A program made the position numbers and the translations under genes. The notes beneath the pieces were generated by a model. That model was given only the letters and a program-made list of their open reading frames with translations. It made no database searches and was not told the DNA's origin. 64,000 nt of DNA from Bacillota bacterium (GTDB lineage: Bacteria > Bacillota > Clostridia > Acetivibrionales > Acetivibrionaceae): contig JAEZUI010000094.1 in NCBI GenBank assembly GCA_023421115.1, positions 44,567 to 108,566 of the forward strand, read 5' to 3'. This document shows positions 53,215 through 62,152 of this stretch, one piece after another. How positions within the stretch are numbered: position 1 is the stretch's first letter; every line of letters begins with the position of its first letter.

Positions 53215-54450
53215 ATGAATGCTGAAATATTAGCTGTGGGAACAGAGCTTTTGATGGGGCAGATTGCAAATACCAATGCCCAATACATATCACAAAGATT
53301 AAATTCGATAGGTATAAATGTTTATTATCACAGTGTTGTGGGAGATAATCCAACAAGGCTAAAAGCTGTCCTTGAATTAGCTTTGAGTCGTTCGGATATA
53401 GTTATAATAACAGGTGGCTTAGGTCCAACTCAAGATGATCTAACAAAGGAAACTGTTGCCGAAATTTTGGGGGATAAACTCATATTACATGATGAGAGCC
53501 TAAAAAAAATAGAGGACTACTTTAAAAGGTTAAACCGCCCAATGGTGAAAAACAATATAAAACAAGCCTATTTGCCTGAAAGTTGCACAATAATAAAAAA
53601 CAATAACGGTACGGCACCAGGCTGTATTATGGAAAAGGAAAACAAAACGGTAGTAATGCTTCCGGGACCTCCTAAAGAGATGAGACCAATGCTTGACGAC
53701 ACTGTAATACCTCACTTTGAGGAAAAATCACCCGAAAAGATTGTTTCGAAATACTTAAGAGTATTTGGTGTTGGAGAGTCTTTACTTGAAGAGAAGATAA
53801 TACATATGATTGAAAATCAGAGCAATGTGACAATTGCAACCTATGCTAAAGAGGGAGAGGTAACGGTCAGAATTACTACTAAGAGTGACAATGAAGCTGA
53901 GGCTTTAAAGGAGCTTTCTGATGTTGAAGATGAAATTGTGGAAATTCTGGGTGATTCAGTATTTAGTGATGAAGATAAGGAACTGTATCAAGTGGCTGCG
54001 GAGATGCTAATTAAAAAGCAAGTAACTATAGCTTTTGCAGAATCTTGTACCGGAGGACTAATAAGTTCTGTTATTACTGATGTCCCCGGAGTTTCAGCTG
54101 TTTTTGACCGTGCGGTTGTGACCTACAGCAACAAATCAAAAGTTGAAAGTCTTGGCGTAAAGCAAGAGACTCTTGATAAATTTGGGGCGGTAAGCAGAGA
54201 GACTGCTGTTGAGATGGCTGAGGGAATAAGAAATTTGGCAGGTACTGATTTGGGACTTTCAGTTACCGGAATTGCAGGGCCAGACGGAGGCACGGAGGAA
54301 AAACCGGTCGGTTTGGTTTATATTGCATTAGCTTCTAAAAATGGAACTGAGTGCACAGAATTAACACTTCGAGGGAATAGGACAAAAATTCGAAATTATG
54401 CTACTTTGAATTCCTTTGATATGATCAGGAGATTGCTAAAGGAATTATAA
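53215..54450 (+). CDS. cinA: CinA family protein (nicotinamide-nucleotide amidase)
   Basis: This 411-residue protein starts at ATG 53215 after AGGAG. The N-terminal MoaB-like domain has AVGTELLMGQIANTN and TGGLGPTQDDLTKE; a middle domain follows, and the C-terminal CinA domain (about 255-410) has AESCTGGLISS and SVTGIAGPDGGTEEKPVGLVY in broken reading. The C-terminal domain deamidates nicotinamide mononucleotide, a pyridine-nucleotide salvage step. The gene often lies close to recA, as here (murJ between). Confidence 0.93.
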   Translation: MNAEILAVGTELLMGQIANTNAQYISQRLNSIGINVYYHSVVGDNPTRLKAVLELALSRSDIVIITGGLGPTQDDLTKETVAEILGDKLILHDESLKKIEDYFKRLNRPMVKNNIKQAYLPESCTIIKNNNGTAPGCIMEKENKTVVMLPGPPKEMRPMLDDTVIPHFEEKSPEKIVSKYLRVFGVGESLLEEKIIHMIENQSNVTIATYAKEGEVTVRITTKSDNEAEALKELSDVEDEIVEILGDSVFSDEDKELYQVAAEMLIKKQVTIAFAESCTGGLISSVITDVPGVSAVFDRAVVTYSNKSKVESLGVKQETLDKFGAVSRETAVEMAEGIRNLAGTDLGLSVTGIAGPDGGTEEKPVGLVYIALASKNGTECTELTLRGNRTKIRNYATLNSFDMIRRLLKEL

Positions 54451-54474
54451 AATATGCAATTGCCATTTTATTGA

Positions 54475-54538
54475 GGGTAACGAAAAAAACTTCTTACTCA
54501 TATTTTAAACATTATCAAATCAAATTTTTTTCGTTATC
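54475..54538 (+). repeat. Family-II palindromic element (copy 1)
   Basis: GGGTAACGAAAAAAAC at the left and TTTTTTTCGTTATC at the right form terminal inverted repeats, with ACTTCTTACTCAT and AACATTATCAAATCAAA inside. The same element, inverted, lies at 57679-57749. Confidence 0.75.
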
Positions 54539-54599
54539 ACAGAGTTGGAGCTTATATTTTAATTGTACCAAATTAAAACCGGCAGTGGAGGAATTGCGT

Positions 54600-56183
54600 T
54601 TGGAAAATACACAAAATAAGAAGCTGACAGGTGCTGCGGCTATTGTCATGTTTTCTATAATATTCAGCAGGTTAACGGGTTTTTTAAGGGAAATGCTTGT
54701 AACAAACTTAATTGGATTAAATAAAGTGGGAGATGCCTATAATCTTGCATTTAGGGTTACGGGATTAATGTATGACCTGCTTGTTGGCGGGGCGATATCG
54801 GCAGCATTAATTCCGATATTATCAGGATATATTGTAAAAAAAGATGAAGAAAACGGATGGAAGGCTGTAGGAACTTTTATTAATGTTGCTATGGTGGCAA
54901 TGGTTTGCGTATGTTTTGCCGGAGTTTTTTTTGCACCTCAACTTGTATCAATAATGTCACAAAATAGCGACAATGTTGATATGCCTCTAGCTGTGGAGCT
55001 TACGAGGATATTATTCCCATCGGTGGCATTTCTTATGATGGCTGGTCTTTCAACCGGTGTATTGAATTCATATCAAAGATTTGCGGCCGCAGCTTATGGA
55101 CCTACTTTGTATAATTTAGGAAGTGCGCTGAGTATTCTTATATTTGCTAAAAGCAAATGGGGCGTAAAAGGTATTGCCTTTGGTGTTATGACCAGTGCAT
55201 TTGTTTATTTTATATTTCAGTTTTCCTTTGCCTATAGAAATTTCAAATTATACAGGCCTAAGTTTTATTTAAGGCATGAAGGCTTCAGAAGACTGTTCAA
55301 ATTGGCTATACCTTCGTTAATGTCCTCGGCCGTTGTGCAGATAAACGCGATAATAACATCCTCTTTTGCAGTGCAATTCCCCCCGGGAAGTCTTACAGCT
55401 CTCAATACCGCAGACAGAACCTGGCAAATGCCTTATGGTGTATTTGCTCAAGGGATGGGGATAGCAATGCTTCCAAGCCTGTCTTCCTATTTTGCTGTAG
55501 GAAAAGTCGAGGAATATAAAGATACGTTAATGAAGGGAATAAAAACAGTGCTATTAATGACAGCTCCTGCAGGTGTAGGGTTTATAGTTTTGAGGGAACC
55601 TGTTATGAGGACAATATTCAAGATTACCAGTGAGTTTAATGAAGATACGGTAAGGCTTACAGGTAGTATATTGATGTTTTTCTCTATTGCACTGATCAGT
55701 CAATCCATAGTAACAATTTTAAACAGGGCTTTCTACGCAAACAATGATACAAAAACTCCCCTTTTTATAGGAATATCCACTATAATTCTAAATTTGATAT
55801 TAAGTGCTCTATTTATGAGGTATACAAGTCTTGGAGTGAGTGGGATGGCACTTTCGTATTCAACAGTAAGTGTAGTAAACGCTGTTTTGCTTCTAACAAT
55901 ACTAAATGTAAGAATGAAGGGAATACATCTTGGAAAGCTGTTCGGATTTCTTATTAAGATTATTCCGGCCTCAGTGATTATGGGAATTGTTTTATATTTC
56001 CTAAACCTTATTATACCTGGTGAGACAAGCTCAAAAATGACTCAGATGATAAACCTGATAATTGAAGTAACGGTTGGTGTAGTGGTATATTTTGCAGTAG
56101 TGCTTTTGCTAAAAGTTGAGGAAGCTGATTACTATAAAAATATGATTTTAACTAGAATTAAAAAAATAACCTTAAATAAGTGA
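54600..56183 (+). CDS. murJ: Lipid II flippase MurJ
   Basis: This 527-residue membrane protein has fourteen predicted helices of the MurJ/MviN branch. It starts at TTG 54600 behind GGAGG (54588-54592); the frame before it covers a repeat element and is not coding. Family segments are FSRLTGFLREMLVTN, GDAYNLAFR, GLSTGVLNSYQRF and FAQGMGIAMLPSLSSYFA. It moves the peptidoglycan precursor lipid II to the outer membrane face. It is downstream of cinA and upstream of recA. Confidence 0.93.
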   Translation: MENTQNKKLTGAAAIVMFSIIFSRLTGFLREMLVTNLIGLNKVGDAYNLAFRVTGLMYDLLVGGAISAALIPILSGYIVKKDEENGWKAVGTFINVAMVAMVCVCFAGVFFAPQLVSIMSQNSDNVDMPLAVELTRILFPSVAFLMMAGLSTGVLNSYQRFAAAAYGPTLYNLGSALSILIFAKSKWGVKGIAFGVMTSAFVYFIFQFSFAYRNFKLYRPKFYLRHEGFRRLFKLAIPSLMSSAVVQINAIITSSFAVQFPPGSLTALNTADRTWQMPYGVFAQGMGIAMLPSLSSYFAVGKVEEYKDTLMKGIKTVLLMTAPAGVGFIVLREPVMRTIFKITSEFNEDTVRLTGSILMFFSIALISQSIVTILNRAFYANNDTKTPLFIGISTIILNLILSALFMRYTSLGVSGMALSYSTVSVVNAVLLLTILNVRMKGIHLGKLFGFLIKIIPASVIMGIVLYFLNLIIPGETSSKMTQMINLIIEVTVGVVVYFAVVLLLKVEEADYYKNMILTRIKKITLNK

Positions 56184-56330
56184 CTTTGCCCTGGTGAGGT
56201 GCATGTAATAAATGTGAAGAAAAATATATACCTGGTGTTGTGAAAATATTATGCATAAATGTAAAGTTTTTGGGGAAACATGTAGTTTCATATATTCCAA
56301 AAAATATTGTGTAAAAAAATACAAAAGATG

Positions 56331-56378
56331 TTGACTAAACAAAATGAGTATTGTATAATAAATTTAGAACACATGTTC
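56331..56378 (+). promoter_or_regulatory. recA promoter with LexA (SOS) box
   Basis: TTGACT (56331-56336) and TATAAT (56354-56359) are 17 bases apart, a near-ideal sigma-A promoter. The palindrome GAACACATGTTC (56367-56378) overlaps the likely start point and matches the Gram-positive LexA site (GAAC-N4-GTTC). RecA is therefore under SOS control. Confidence 0.88.
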
Positions 56379-56404
56379 GATGTCTGTTTTAGGAGGATGA
56401 AAAG

Positions 56405-57466
56405 ATGATTGAAAAGAAAAAAGCATTGGAAATGGCATTAGGTCAGATTGAAAAGCAGTTTGGTAAAGGTGCTGTTATGAAATTGGGTGAGAATACCCAT
56501 ATGAATATAGAGACAATACCTACCGGTGCTATGGGACTTGATATTGCACTAGGAGTTGGTGGTGTACCTAGAGGTAGAGTAGTTGAAATATTCGGACCTG
56601 AGTCTTCCGGTAAGACGACAGTTGCTCTGCATATAGTAGCAGAGGCTCAAAAAGCGGGCGGAGAAGCAGCGTTTGTTGATGCTGAGCATGCGTTAGATCC
56701 TGTATACGCAAAGAAACTTGGTGTTAATATAGATAATTTAATTGTATCACAGCCTGATACAGGTGAACAGGCTCTTGAAATTGCCGAAGCTTTGGTTAGA
56801 AGTGGTGCGATAGATGTAATTGTAATAGACTCAGTAGCGGCATTAGTTCCGAAAGCAGAAATAGATGGAGAAATGGGAGATTCACACATTGGTCTTCAAG
56901 CAAGACTTATGTCTCAAGCTCTTAGAAAACTGTCCGGGGTTATAAATAAATCAAAAACAACAGCCATTTTTATAAACCAGCTTAGAGAGAAAGTAGGCGT
57001 TATGTTTGGTAATCCTGAGACTACTCCGGGAGGACGAGCATTAAAGTTTTATTCATCGGTAAGACTTGATGTAAGAAGAATTGAATCTATCAAACAAGGT
57101 ACGGAAGTTATCGGTAACAGAACAAAGGTTAAAGTAGTAAAGAACAAAGTTGCTCCACCTTTTAAAGAAGCTGAGTTTGATATAATTTATGGAAGAGGAA
57201 TTTCTAAGGAAGGCAGCGTTTTAGATGTTGCAGTTAGTTTAGATATTGTAAATAAAAGTGGTTCATGGTTTTCGTACAATAACCAAAAAATTGGGCAGGG
57301 AAGAGAAAATGCAAAACAGTTTCTTATGGAAAATACTGAAATATTCAAAGAAGTTGAGAAAAAGATAAGAGAAAATTACAATCAAGCTTTCTTAAAAAGT
57401 GTAGATGCTCATATTGAGGATGATGACGAAGATGAAGATTTGGATATAGAACTTGCAGAAAAATAA
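56405..57466 (+). CDS. recA: Recombinase A
   Basis: This 353-residue recombinase has Walker A GPESSGKTTVA near residue 67, and EALVRSGAIDVIVIDSVAAL with Walker B. The loop L1/L2 region is GEMGDSHIGLQARLMSQALRKL, here in broken reading, and FINQLREKVGVMFGNPETTPGG follows. It forms filaments on single-stranded DNA, drives strand exchange and triggers LexA self-cleavage. The tail is acidic (DDDEDEDLD), as is usual. AGGAGG precedes the ATG. It is followed by its own terminator and then recX. Confidence 0.98.
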   Translation: MIEKKKALEMALGQIEKQFGKGAVMKLGENTHMNIETIPTGAMGLDIALGVGGVPRGRVVEIFGPESSGKTTVALHIVAEAQKAGGEAAFVDAEHALDPVYAKKLGVNIDNLIVSQPDTGEQALEIAEALVRSGAIDVIVIDSVAALVPKAEIDGEMGDSHIGLQARLMSQALRKLSGVINKSKTTAIFINQLREKVGVMFGNPETTPGGRALKFYSSVRLDVRRIESIKQGTEVIGNRTKVKVVKNKVAPPFKEAEFDIIYGRGISKEGSVLDVAVSLDIVNKSGSWFSYNNQKIGQGRENAKQFLMENTEIFKEVEKKIRENYNQAFLKSVDAHIEDDDEDEDLDIELAEK

Positions 57467-57479
57467 AATATTATTAAAG

Positions 57480-57502
57480 TAGGGGCCTAGAGCCCCTTTG
57501 TT
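57480..57502 (+). terminator. Terminator of recA
   Basis: AGGGGC (57481-57486) pairs with GCCCCT (57492-57497), and TTGTTT follows. Read-through could reach recX. Confidence 0.65.
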
Positions 57503-57678
57503 TATGTCAAATAATATATACCATGTATTCTGTAAAAATATTGTATAAGTGTGCCAACTATTGCTAAATTTATTTGATTTATTTAGATCTATGAAGTAAA
57601 ATTAAAGAAAAATCCAAAAATATAAGTAATATTTTTGGAGAAACAGTTAGGAACGATTAAAACATAAGTTTCAACTCT

Positions 57679-57749
57679 GGGATAACGAAAAAACTTGATT
57701 TGATAATGTTCTCACACTATGAGAATAAGAAGTTATTTTTTCGTTACCC
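57679..57749 (-). repeat. Family-II palindromic element (copy 2, inverted)
   Basis: GGGATAACGAAAAAAC and TTTTTTCGTTACCC are the ends. The interior is the reverse complement of the copy at 54475, with about six extra bases. It lies in the recX leader. Confidence 0.75.
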
Positions 57750-57783
57750 CTTAGTAATACAAATTTTTTGTGGGTGGTCAATT

Positions 57784-58404
57784 ATGGTTATAACTTCTTT
57801 TGAAAAGAGTAACAAAAATAAGGATATGATTTCGATATTTATAGACAAGCAGTATGCATTTTCTATGCCTGAAGAGGAGTATATCAGGCTGGGGCTTTAT
57901 GAAAAAAGTGAGATCACTGAAGAAGATTTGAGCTATATAAAAAGAGAAGTATTACAAAAGTGTGCTAAATCAAAAGCTATAACATATGTGTCATTTAAGC
58001 TGCTTAGTGAAAAAGAACTATTTAACAAATTACAGTCTAAAGGTTTTGATGAAGATACCATTAAAATTGTAGTAGATGATTTGAAAGCTATGGGGTATAT
58101 CAATGATAAAATTTATGCACAAAAATTTGTTTTTGAGCGCAGTAAATTGAAACCTAAGTCAAAGAAAATGCTTAAAATGGAATTAAATAATAGAGGTATT
58201 TCTGACGATATTATCGATGAAGTTTTAGATAATTTCGAGTATGATGAAGTGACAATTGCTGAAAGGCTTATAAGGAAAAAGTTTGGCAAATACGACTTGA
58301 ATGACCCAAAGATAGAGAATAAGGTAATTTCTTTTTTGATGCATAGAGGTTTTCAATATGAAATTATCAAAAATGGACTTTTAAATATTAGCAAAGGTGA
58401 TTAG
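57784..58404 (+). CDS. recX: Regulatory protein RecX
   Basis: This 206-residue protein is made of repeated three-helix units: ITYVSFKLLSEKELFNKLQSKG, DDLKAMGYINDKIYAQKFV and KMLKMELNNRGI are the typical segments (each in parts). RecX binds RecA filaments and limits or modulates their activity. I use ATG 57784 after GGTGG; the frame upstream is the repeat element and not coding. The last codons (Lys-Gly-Asp-stop) fall in AAAGGTGATTAG, a repeat-family-I left end, so the C-terminus is set by the repeat. Confidence 0.9.
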   Translation: MVITSFEKSNKNKDMISIFIDKQYAFSMPEEEYIRLGLYEKSEITEEDLSYIKREVLQKCAKSKAITYVSFKLLSEKELFNKLQSKGFDEDTIKIVVDDLKAMGYINDKIYAQKFVFERSKLKPKSKKMLKMELNNRGISDDIIDEVLDNFEYDEVTIAERLIRKKFGKYDLNDPKIENKVISFLMHRGFQYEIIKNGLLNISKGD

Positions 58405-58446
58405 GATTTTTTCATAAACACTTTGCAACTGCCAATTCTTAAAAAC
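58394..58446 (+). repeat. Family-I element, left-end fragment at the recX stop
   Basis: AAGGTGATTAGGATTTTTTC, then CACTTTGCAACTGCCA and AAAAACAT, matches the left half of family I with small insertions. It encodes the last residues and stop of recX. Confidence 0.55.
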
Positions 58447-58483
58447 ATGTATCGGAATTTCTGAAAAGTATAAAAATTGTGTA

Positions 58484-58644
58484 TAAGGCAATTTCAAAAA
58501 ATAACCTATATAATATTTAAGTCAAAAAGCCCATCATGAAAGCTTAAAAGCTTTCAAACAGAGGAACATTATTTTACAGTGCAAAAAATGCAAATCGGAT
58601 TTTTTGAAATGGCAATTGACCAGTTATTTTTTGGAATCACCTAA
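58484..58644 (-). repeat. Family-I palindromic element, long form, reverse orientation
   Basis: From TAAGGCAATTTC to GGAATCACCTAA, about 160 bp, with the internal hairpin GAAAGCTTAAAAGCTTTC. It lies between recX and the hybrid sensor gene. The remaining spacer to 58788 holds no gene. Confidence 0.85.
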
Positions 58645-58788
58645 AGTCTGATTTGCGTTTTGATAATAGAATCCAATACTTTTTTATGTATTTCAAAATA
58701 ATCTTCATTTGTCTAGGAATTCTACCGTTCCGATAATAGTTTTTGAACAGTTTATTTTTAGAAATGGCATAACATGGAGGGATTTTTA

Positions 58789-61233
58789 ATGAGAATAGCA
58801 AAGTTAAATAAATCACTAATAGAAAATAGAATACTATTGATTGATGATGAAATTGGCATTATCAATTCAGTTTCTGTTGTTTTAAAGCGTAACGGATATT
58901 TTTGTGAGGGGGTAACGGATCCCCTTGAAGGAATAAAATTATTAAAAGAGCAGCACTTTGACATATTGATACTTGATTACTTGATGGAAAATATCCATGG
59001 GGATGAAGTAATTAAAATGATTCGTGAGTTTAACAAAGATTTATATATTATACTTCTTACAGGTCATAAGGATATTGCTCCACCCTTACTGACAATAAAG
59101 GCATTTGACATTCAAGCATATTGTGAAAAGTCAGACAAATTCGATCAGTTGATTCTAATGGTTGAGTCTGCTAGAAAATCAGTTTTACAAATGAAAACCA
59201 TTAAGCAATTTAATGAAAGCTTAAATATCATTATAGAATCAATGACAAACCTATATAAGATAAAACCTTTAGAAGATATAATAAGTGAAATAGTACAGGA
59301 GATCAGTAAAATTACTGAATGTGAGAACTGTTTTATATTACTTTATGAAAACAAGGGTTTAAAAATATTAAATCGTGATATTTATAGGGGGATTGGAAAA
59401 TTCAATAAAAAAATCGAACAATTTGTGGAACAGGATTATCCTGAACTTAAGAGTAATCTTGACGATGTTCGAACAAAACATAATATTGTAAAACTTGACA
59501 AAGCTATAATTCTGCCCCTTTTAAACGAGTATTTCAATTTGCAGGGTGTTTTGTACTTACAGGGAGAAGGATTTAATGAGTTTGAAAAAATGCTCGAAAT
59601 TTTTATAGGCCATGTAAATGCGGCGCTAAACAATTCTATAATGCATATGCTTGTTAATTCGAAAAATGAGGAACTTTCCAAAGCCTATGATGAGATTGAT
59701 AAACTATTTAAGATTTTAGAGGAAAATTATAAACGCCAGATTGATAAAAATGAATTTTTAGAAAATGTGGTAAAAAGTAGGACTGCCTCAATCAAAAATC
59801 TCTTAGATAATGCAAGACAAGGCTTTTTAACTTTTGGAAATGATCTTCTGATTGATAGTGAGTACAGTCTTGAGTGCACTAATTTATTAGGCAATGAAAT
59901 CGAAAATAAAAGACTTTCGTTATTGATGTTTTCAGGAGAAGAAGAAAACATACAGCTTATGGATAATGCCTTTGTCAATATTTTAGAAGAAAAGGATTTG
60001 GTAAAAAGGGAAGCGTATATTTCTCTCCTACCCGATGAAATTGAGCTAAGAGGAAGATACATAAATTTAGAGTATAAAATTATCGGTTCAAATGTAAACG
60101 AAAATACAAAAAAAGTTATGGTTATACTAACCGATTGTACAGAAAAAAGACAATTGGAAACTGAGAGGGAAAACGAGAAGAGAATCCTAAAAATGGTGGT
60201 CAAAGTTGTTACGAATTATAATGACTTTTTTGACTGCTTAGATGAATACACCATGTTTTGTGAAAATAATGCCTCAGATATATTAAGCTTTAACAAGCCT
60301 ATTAAATACATTGTTTTGGAGTTATATCGTGAAATTCATACATACAAAGGAAGTTTTTCAAATTTTCAACTTTCAAACACTGTTTCTAGCCTGCAAAGTC
60401 TTGAAGATAAAATAATTGAGTTTAAAAACAATTTAGAGAAACTAAGCAAAGCTGACTTACAGAGCCTATTAAATTCTCATGATTTAAAGAGTTCTTTAGA
60501 AACAGATATTGAGACATTAAAAGAAATACTCAGTGAAGAGTTCTTTAAGTTTAGGAGTAATGTGTGTATTCAGAAGGAAAAACTTATAGAAATCGAAAAT
60601 AAAATGGAGTCTATATTAGAAAAACAAGAGTGTGAAATACTTTTACCTCTAATTAGAAACTTAAGACTAAGGCCTTTTGGAGAACTTTTGCGTTCTTATC
60701 CAGAATATGTTATAAATATATGTGAAAGAATTGGGAAAAAGGTACATCCGTTCGAAGTGGTATATGATGATAAAATATTGATTGATGCTGATAACTATGG
60801 TGATTTTGCACGGTCTTTGATACATATATTCAGAAATATTGCAGGACATGCAATAGAGCATCCTGAAGACAGGCTAGCAGCGGGTAAAGATGAATTTGGA
60901 AATGTAGCATGTAAAATTAAGAATGAAGGTAATATAATGCTTGTTATTATTAGCGATGACGGACGAGGTATAGACATTGATGAAATAAAGAATTGTGCGA
61001 TTAAAGCCGGTATCTATTCAAAGGAAGACATAGATAAACTCAATGATAAGGAGATACTGAACTTGATATTCTCAGATGAAATCACGACAGCTCAAAATAT
61101 TGATGAGATATCAGGCAGAGGGATTGGGTTATCGGTTACAAAAAAAGAGGTAGATATGCTGTATGGTAAAATTGAAATAAGCACGCTAAAGGAATCAGGT
61201 ACCGAGTTTAAGTTCATAATTCCTTTGGGTTAG
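58789..61233 (+). CDS. REC-GAF-PAS-Hpt-HATPase hybrid (CheA-like) signalling protein
   Basis: This 814-residue cytosolic protein starts at ATG 58789 after GGAGGG. A receiver domain comes first (residues 15-140; LLIDDEIG, phospho-Asp in LILDYLM, Lys in CEKSD). A GAF-like domain (about 160-290), a coiled coil and a PAS-like region (about 330-460) follow. An Hpt domain has its phospho-His in REIHTYKGSFSNFQ (near 520). The HATPase (about 640-814) has RNIAGHAIEHPEDR, SDDGRGID and GRGIGLSV. The segment LRLRPFGELLRSYPEYV is CheA-like. It lacks the CheW-like domain. A receiver upstream feeding an Hpt/kinase suggests a signal integrator with an unknown output partner. It stands alone. Confidence 0.85.
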   Translation: MRIAKLNKSLIENRILLIDDEIGIINSVSVVLKRNGYFCEGVTDPLEGIKLLKEQHFDILILDYLMENIHGDEVIKMIREFNKDLYIILLTGHKDIAPPLLTIKAFDIQAYCEKSDKFDQLILMVESARKSVLQMKTIKQFNESLNIIIESMTNLYKIKPLEDIISEIVQEISKITECENCFILLYENKGLKILNRDIYRGIGKFNKKIEQFVEQDYPELKSNLDDVRTKHNIVKLDKAIILPLLNEYFNLQGVLYLQGEGFNEFEKMLEIFIGHVNAALNNSIMHMLVNSKNEELSKAYDEIDKLFKILEENYKRQIDKNEFLENVVKSRTASIKNLLDNARQGFLTFGNDLLIDSEYSLECTNLLGNEIENKRLSLLMFSGEEENIQLMDNAFVNILEEKDLVKREAYISLLPDEIELRGRYINLEYKIIGSNVNENTKKVMVILTDCTEKRQLETERENEKRILKMVVKVVTNYNDFFDCLDEYTMFCENNASDILSFNKPIKYIVLELYREIHTYKGSFSNFQLSNTVSSLQSLEDKIIEFKNNLEKLSKADLQSLLNSHDLKSSLETDIETLKEILSEEFFKFRSNVCIQKEKLIEIENKMESILEKQECEILLPLIRNLRLRPFGELLRSYPEYVINICERIGKKVHPFEVVYDDKILIDADNYGDFARSLIHIFRNIAGHAIEHPEDRLAAGKDEFGNVACKIKNEGNIMLVIISDDGRGIDIDEIKNCAIKAGIYSKEDIDKLNDKEILNLIFSDEITTAQNIDEISGRGIGLSVTKKEVDMLYGKIEISTLKESGTEFKFIIPLG

Positions 61234-61313
61234 AAGGCTCAAAAAGGTCAATCTATATTCTATAGCAAAATAATAGTACATTAGAGATCAAGTAAGGAGA
61301 GGAATATTACAAA

Positions 61314-61544
61314 ATGGAGAAAATAGTGTATTGTGAAAACTGCCTAAAGGACGTGGAATTTGAAATCAGAAAAGAAATTATAAAGATAGACTTAAAAGAT
61401 ATTTCGTTCACTTACGGAGCACATGTACCATACTGTAAGGAGTGCGGGAAAGAAGTGAGTGTGCCGGAGCTAAATGACTTAAATTTAATCAAAGCATATA
61501 AAGCACAAAAAGAGGTGTTGGAACGTAAAGAAGATTCTTTTTGA
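61314..61544 (+). CDS. Small zinc-finger protein, MqsA/YgiT N-terminal-like
   Basis: This 76-residue protein has two Cys knuckles (YCENCLKDVEFEIRKE and PYCKECGKEVSVPELND) spaced as in the YgiT/MqsA antitoxin N-terminal zinc domain. The middle strand is DISFTYGAHVPYC. The helix-turn-helix half of MqsA is missing, and no MqsR toxin lies beside it, so it is a free-standing zinc domain. AGGAGAGG precedes the ATG. The DNA-binding function of MqsA cannot be assumed. Confidence 0.7.
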   Translation: MEKIVYCENCLKDVEFEIRKEIIKIDLKDISFTYGAHVPYCKECGKEVSVPELNDLNLIKAYKAQKEVLERKEDSF

Positions 61545-61829
61545 AATTTTATCAGATATAAAATGTTGACAGGCATATTATATTAGCGAACTAAATACAT
61601 GTGATAATTTAATGTGACAGGTTGATATATGGAATGTTGCAAAATAAAAGTGATTTAGGTAGTAGAAGTTACGTATTAATAATGATTTACCTAGTATAAA
61701 CGGTAAGAGAGCAACTGTTTTTTATTAATTCTTTGTATTTTGGTGAGACAGATTCTGTTAGGAATAAAATATAGTTTTAACGAATAAGTATTAAAGTAAT
61801 TAAATCTCCCATAATAGTAACAAATAAAG

Positions 61830-61866
61830 GAGAACAGGTATGTGATTTAGCAACCTGTTTTCTTTT
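61830..61866 (+). terminator. Hairpin terminator in the mntP leader
   Basis: GAGAACAGGT (61830-61839) pairs with ACCTGTTTTC (61853-61862), and TTTTG follows. It may end an upstream transcript or attenuate mntP. Confidence 0.6.
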
Positions 61867-61869
61867 GTT

Positions 61870-61904
61870 TAAATATAAATATAAATATAAATATAAATAT
61901 AAAT
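61870..61904. repeat. ATAAAT hexamer tandem repeat
   Basis: Five to six units of a six-base motif (AAATAT/ATAAAT) follow each other. It is a simple repeat that could vary in number by slippage. Confidence 0.8.
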
Positions 61905-62152
61905 ACAGTTGAGATATGGAGTGATTTAAACTATGCGAACCATATAAGGTTGATGTTGGAAATAACGGGTCAATTCCATTTCAAAAAATATATACCACTT
62001 TTGCTTGTAAAGGTTGTTGAAAAATTACAGATAGTAACTTATAATACAAGAGTTAAAACATTAATGATTAAGTTTTTTCTAAATACATTTGTAAATGCAT
62101 ATGCTAATATTAAAAGAGGATTGCAGCTTATGTTTGAAACGGAGGAGAGAAA

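Larger units (their letters stand above)
61545..62152. other. Long leader region of mntP with repeats and a terminator
   Basis: No convincing gene is seen. The stretch holds the hairpin at 61830-61862, the ATAAAT tandem repeat at 61870-61904 and a family-I left-end scrap near 61964-61991 (GTCAATTCCATTTCAAAAAA). I looked for a yybP-ykoY manganese riboswitch before mntP and did not find its core. Confidence 0.4.

Noticed and set aside
54471..54599. 43-residue N-terminal extension of MurJ
   Set aside because: It runs through the family-II repeat; the TTG 54600 behind GGAGG gives the normal MurJ start.
57700..57783. 28-residue N-terminal extension of RecX
   Set aside because: It is encoded by the family-II repeat and lacks a ribosome binding site; ATG 57784 has GGTGG.
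61545..62152. yybP-ykoY manganese riboswitch before mntP
   Set aside because: The long leader invites it, but I could not find the conserved core. Only a terminator-like hairpin and simple repeats are there. A covariance search would decide.
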